A stretch of 64,000 nucleotides of DNA from Branchipolynoe longqiensis (lineage: Eukaryota > Annelida > Polychaeta > Phyllodocida > Polynoidae), in contig CM059198.1 in NCBI GenBank assembly GCA_030323885.1, positions 79,429,911-79,493,910 on the forward strand. Direction: 5' to 3'. The notes beneath the pieces were generated by a model, which searched no databases, was not told where the DNA came from, and saw only the letters and a list, made by a program, of their open reading frames with translations. The position numbers and the translations under genes are program-made. Below, piece after piece: positions 63,555 to 64,000 of this stretch. How positions within the stretch are numbered: the first letter of the stretch is position 1; the number at the start of each line of letters is the position of its first letter.

Positions 63555-64000
63555 GGCTCGCTCAACCCGCCGGCTAAACTTTCCATGACGTCATCTCATT
63601 AGCATAATCCTTTGTCTCAAACTCTGCATCTCGTTAACATATATTAGCCACATAGCTATACGTCTATTACGCATATATATCACATCCCCCCCTCAAAGTA
63701 TTTCTGAAACATGAAAGGTTTCAAAATAACCATCAACATACCATATAACAGTCAAACGAATGCACAATAACATATATGCATACTTAACTGAAACACAAGT
63801 CCTTGGAAATGTCCAAGCGCCCTATGGCACTGAAGTCCTTCACTGTCAGGCTGTAATGCCTCACGTTATAAATTGTCCAGCAAACATTCAATATAAAAAA
63901 CACAGCTGAAAATATATCTTAATCCTACATGCACATGCTATATGTGTAAACACTCAATCTAATCAGCCGACCTGCCCTACTTAGATTAGCTGCACTGTTT
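63555..64000. other. No gene seen
   Basis: AT-rich non-coding sequence with a CCCCCCCTC run at about 63688; no recognised repeat. Confidence 0.4.

Overview
The window is animal genomic DNA, almost entirely interspersed repeats. Evidence for a metazoan: spliceosomal introns, an EGF-like exon, tRNA-derived SINEs, RNase H-bearing I/Nimb-like LINEs, CR1/L2-like LINEs, Ty3/gypsy elements and tyrosine-recombinase (YR) retrotransposons of the DIRS/Ngaro type. An aquatic invertebrate (for example a mollusc or other lophotrochozoan) is my guess; nothing here fixes the phylum. There is one assembly gap of exactly 500 N (26289-26788).

Layout. 1-520: 5' end of a Ty3/gypsy element on the minus strand (gag start, primer site, short LTR). 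535-6112: a plus-strand I-like LINE split by a 3.16-kb minus-strand copy of the same family with an 11-bp target-site duplication (TSD). 6838-7665: a tRNA-derived SINE cut by a MITE. 8195-13266: a decayed Ngaro-like YR retrotransposon. 13390-14690: SINE pieces, one interrupted by a large MITE. 15344-16000: a minisatellite that switches strand. 16040-20117: a third and fourth LINE copy. 20233-20466: an EGF-like host exon. 20839-26281: a nearly intact Ngaro-like element (gag, in-frame UGA, RT-RNase H, YR with an intron), flanked by split direct repeats A1...B1-A2-B2 and lying in a foldback-element remnant.

27561-28597: a three-exon gene for an SGNH-hydrolase-like protein of 221 aa, the best candidate for a functional non-transposon gene. 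29263-35330: a minus-strand Ty3/gypsy element with long open gag, protease and RT-RNase H-integrase frames but no LTRs that I could pair. 37027-38265: a long-inverted-repeat element with AT-rich microsatellite tips. 38317-46900: a composite YR element with two recombinase gene copies and three B repeats. It is invaded by a CR1-like LINE, a 2.09-kb foldback element (TSD ATAAA) and a tRNA-derived SINE.

47560-48330: a CR1/L2 3' end. 49212-50328: a YR fragment beside a MITE. 50341-60065: a degraded Ty3/gypsy whose integrase is split by a complete 5.37-kb YR element (54087-59455) without TSD. 60066-62346: a fifth LINE copy. 62419-62640: a possible host exon. 63119-63547: an RNase H fragment of another YR element.

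Together the genes describe retrotransposition rather than host metabolism: Gag proteins, RT/RNase H, and two integration chemistries (DDE integrase in gypsy, tyrosine recombinase in Ngaro/DIRS), layered by at least nine nested insertions that can be put in relative order.
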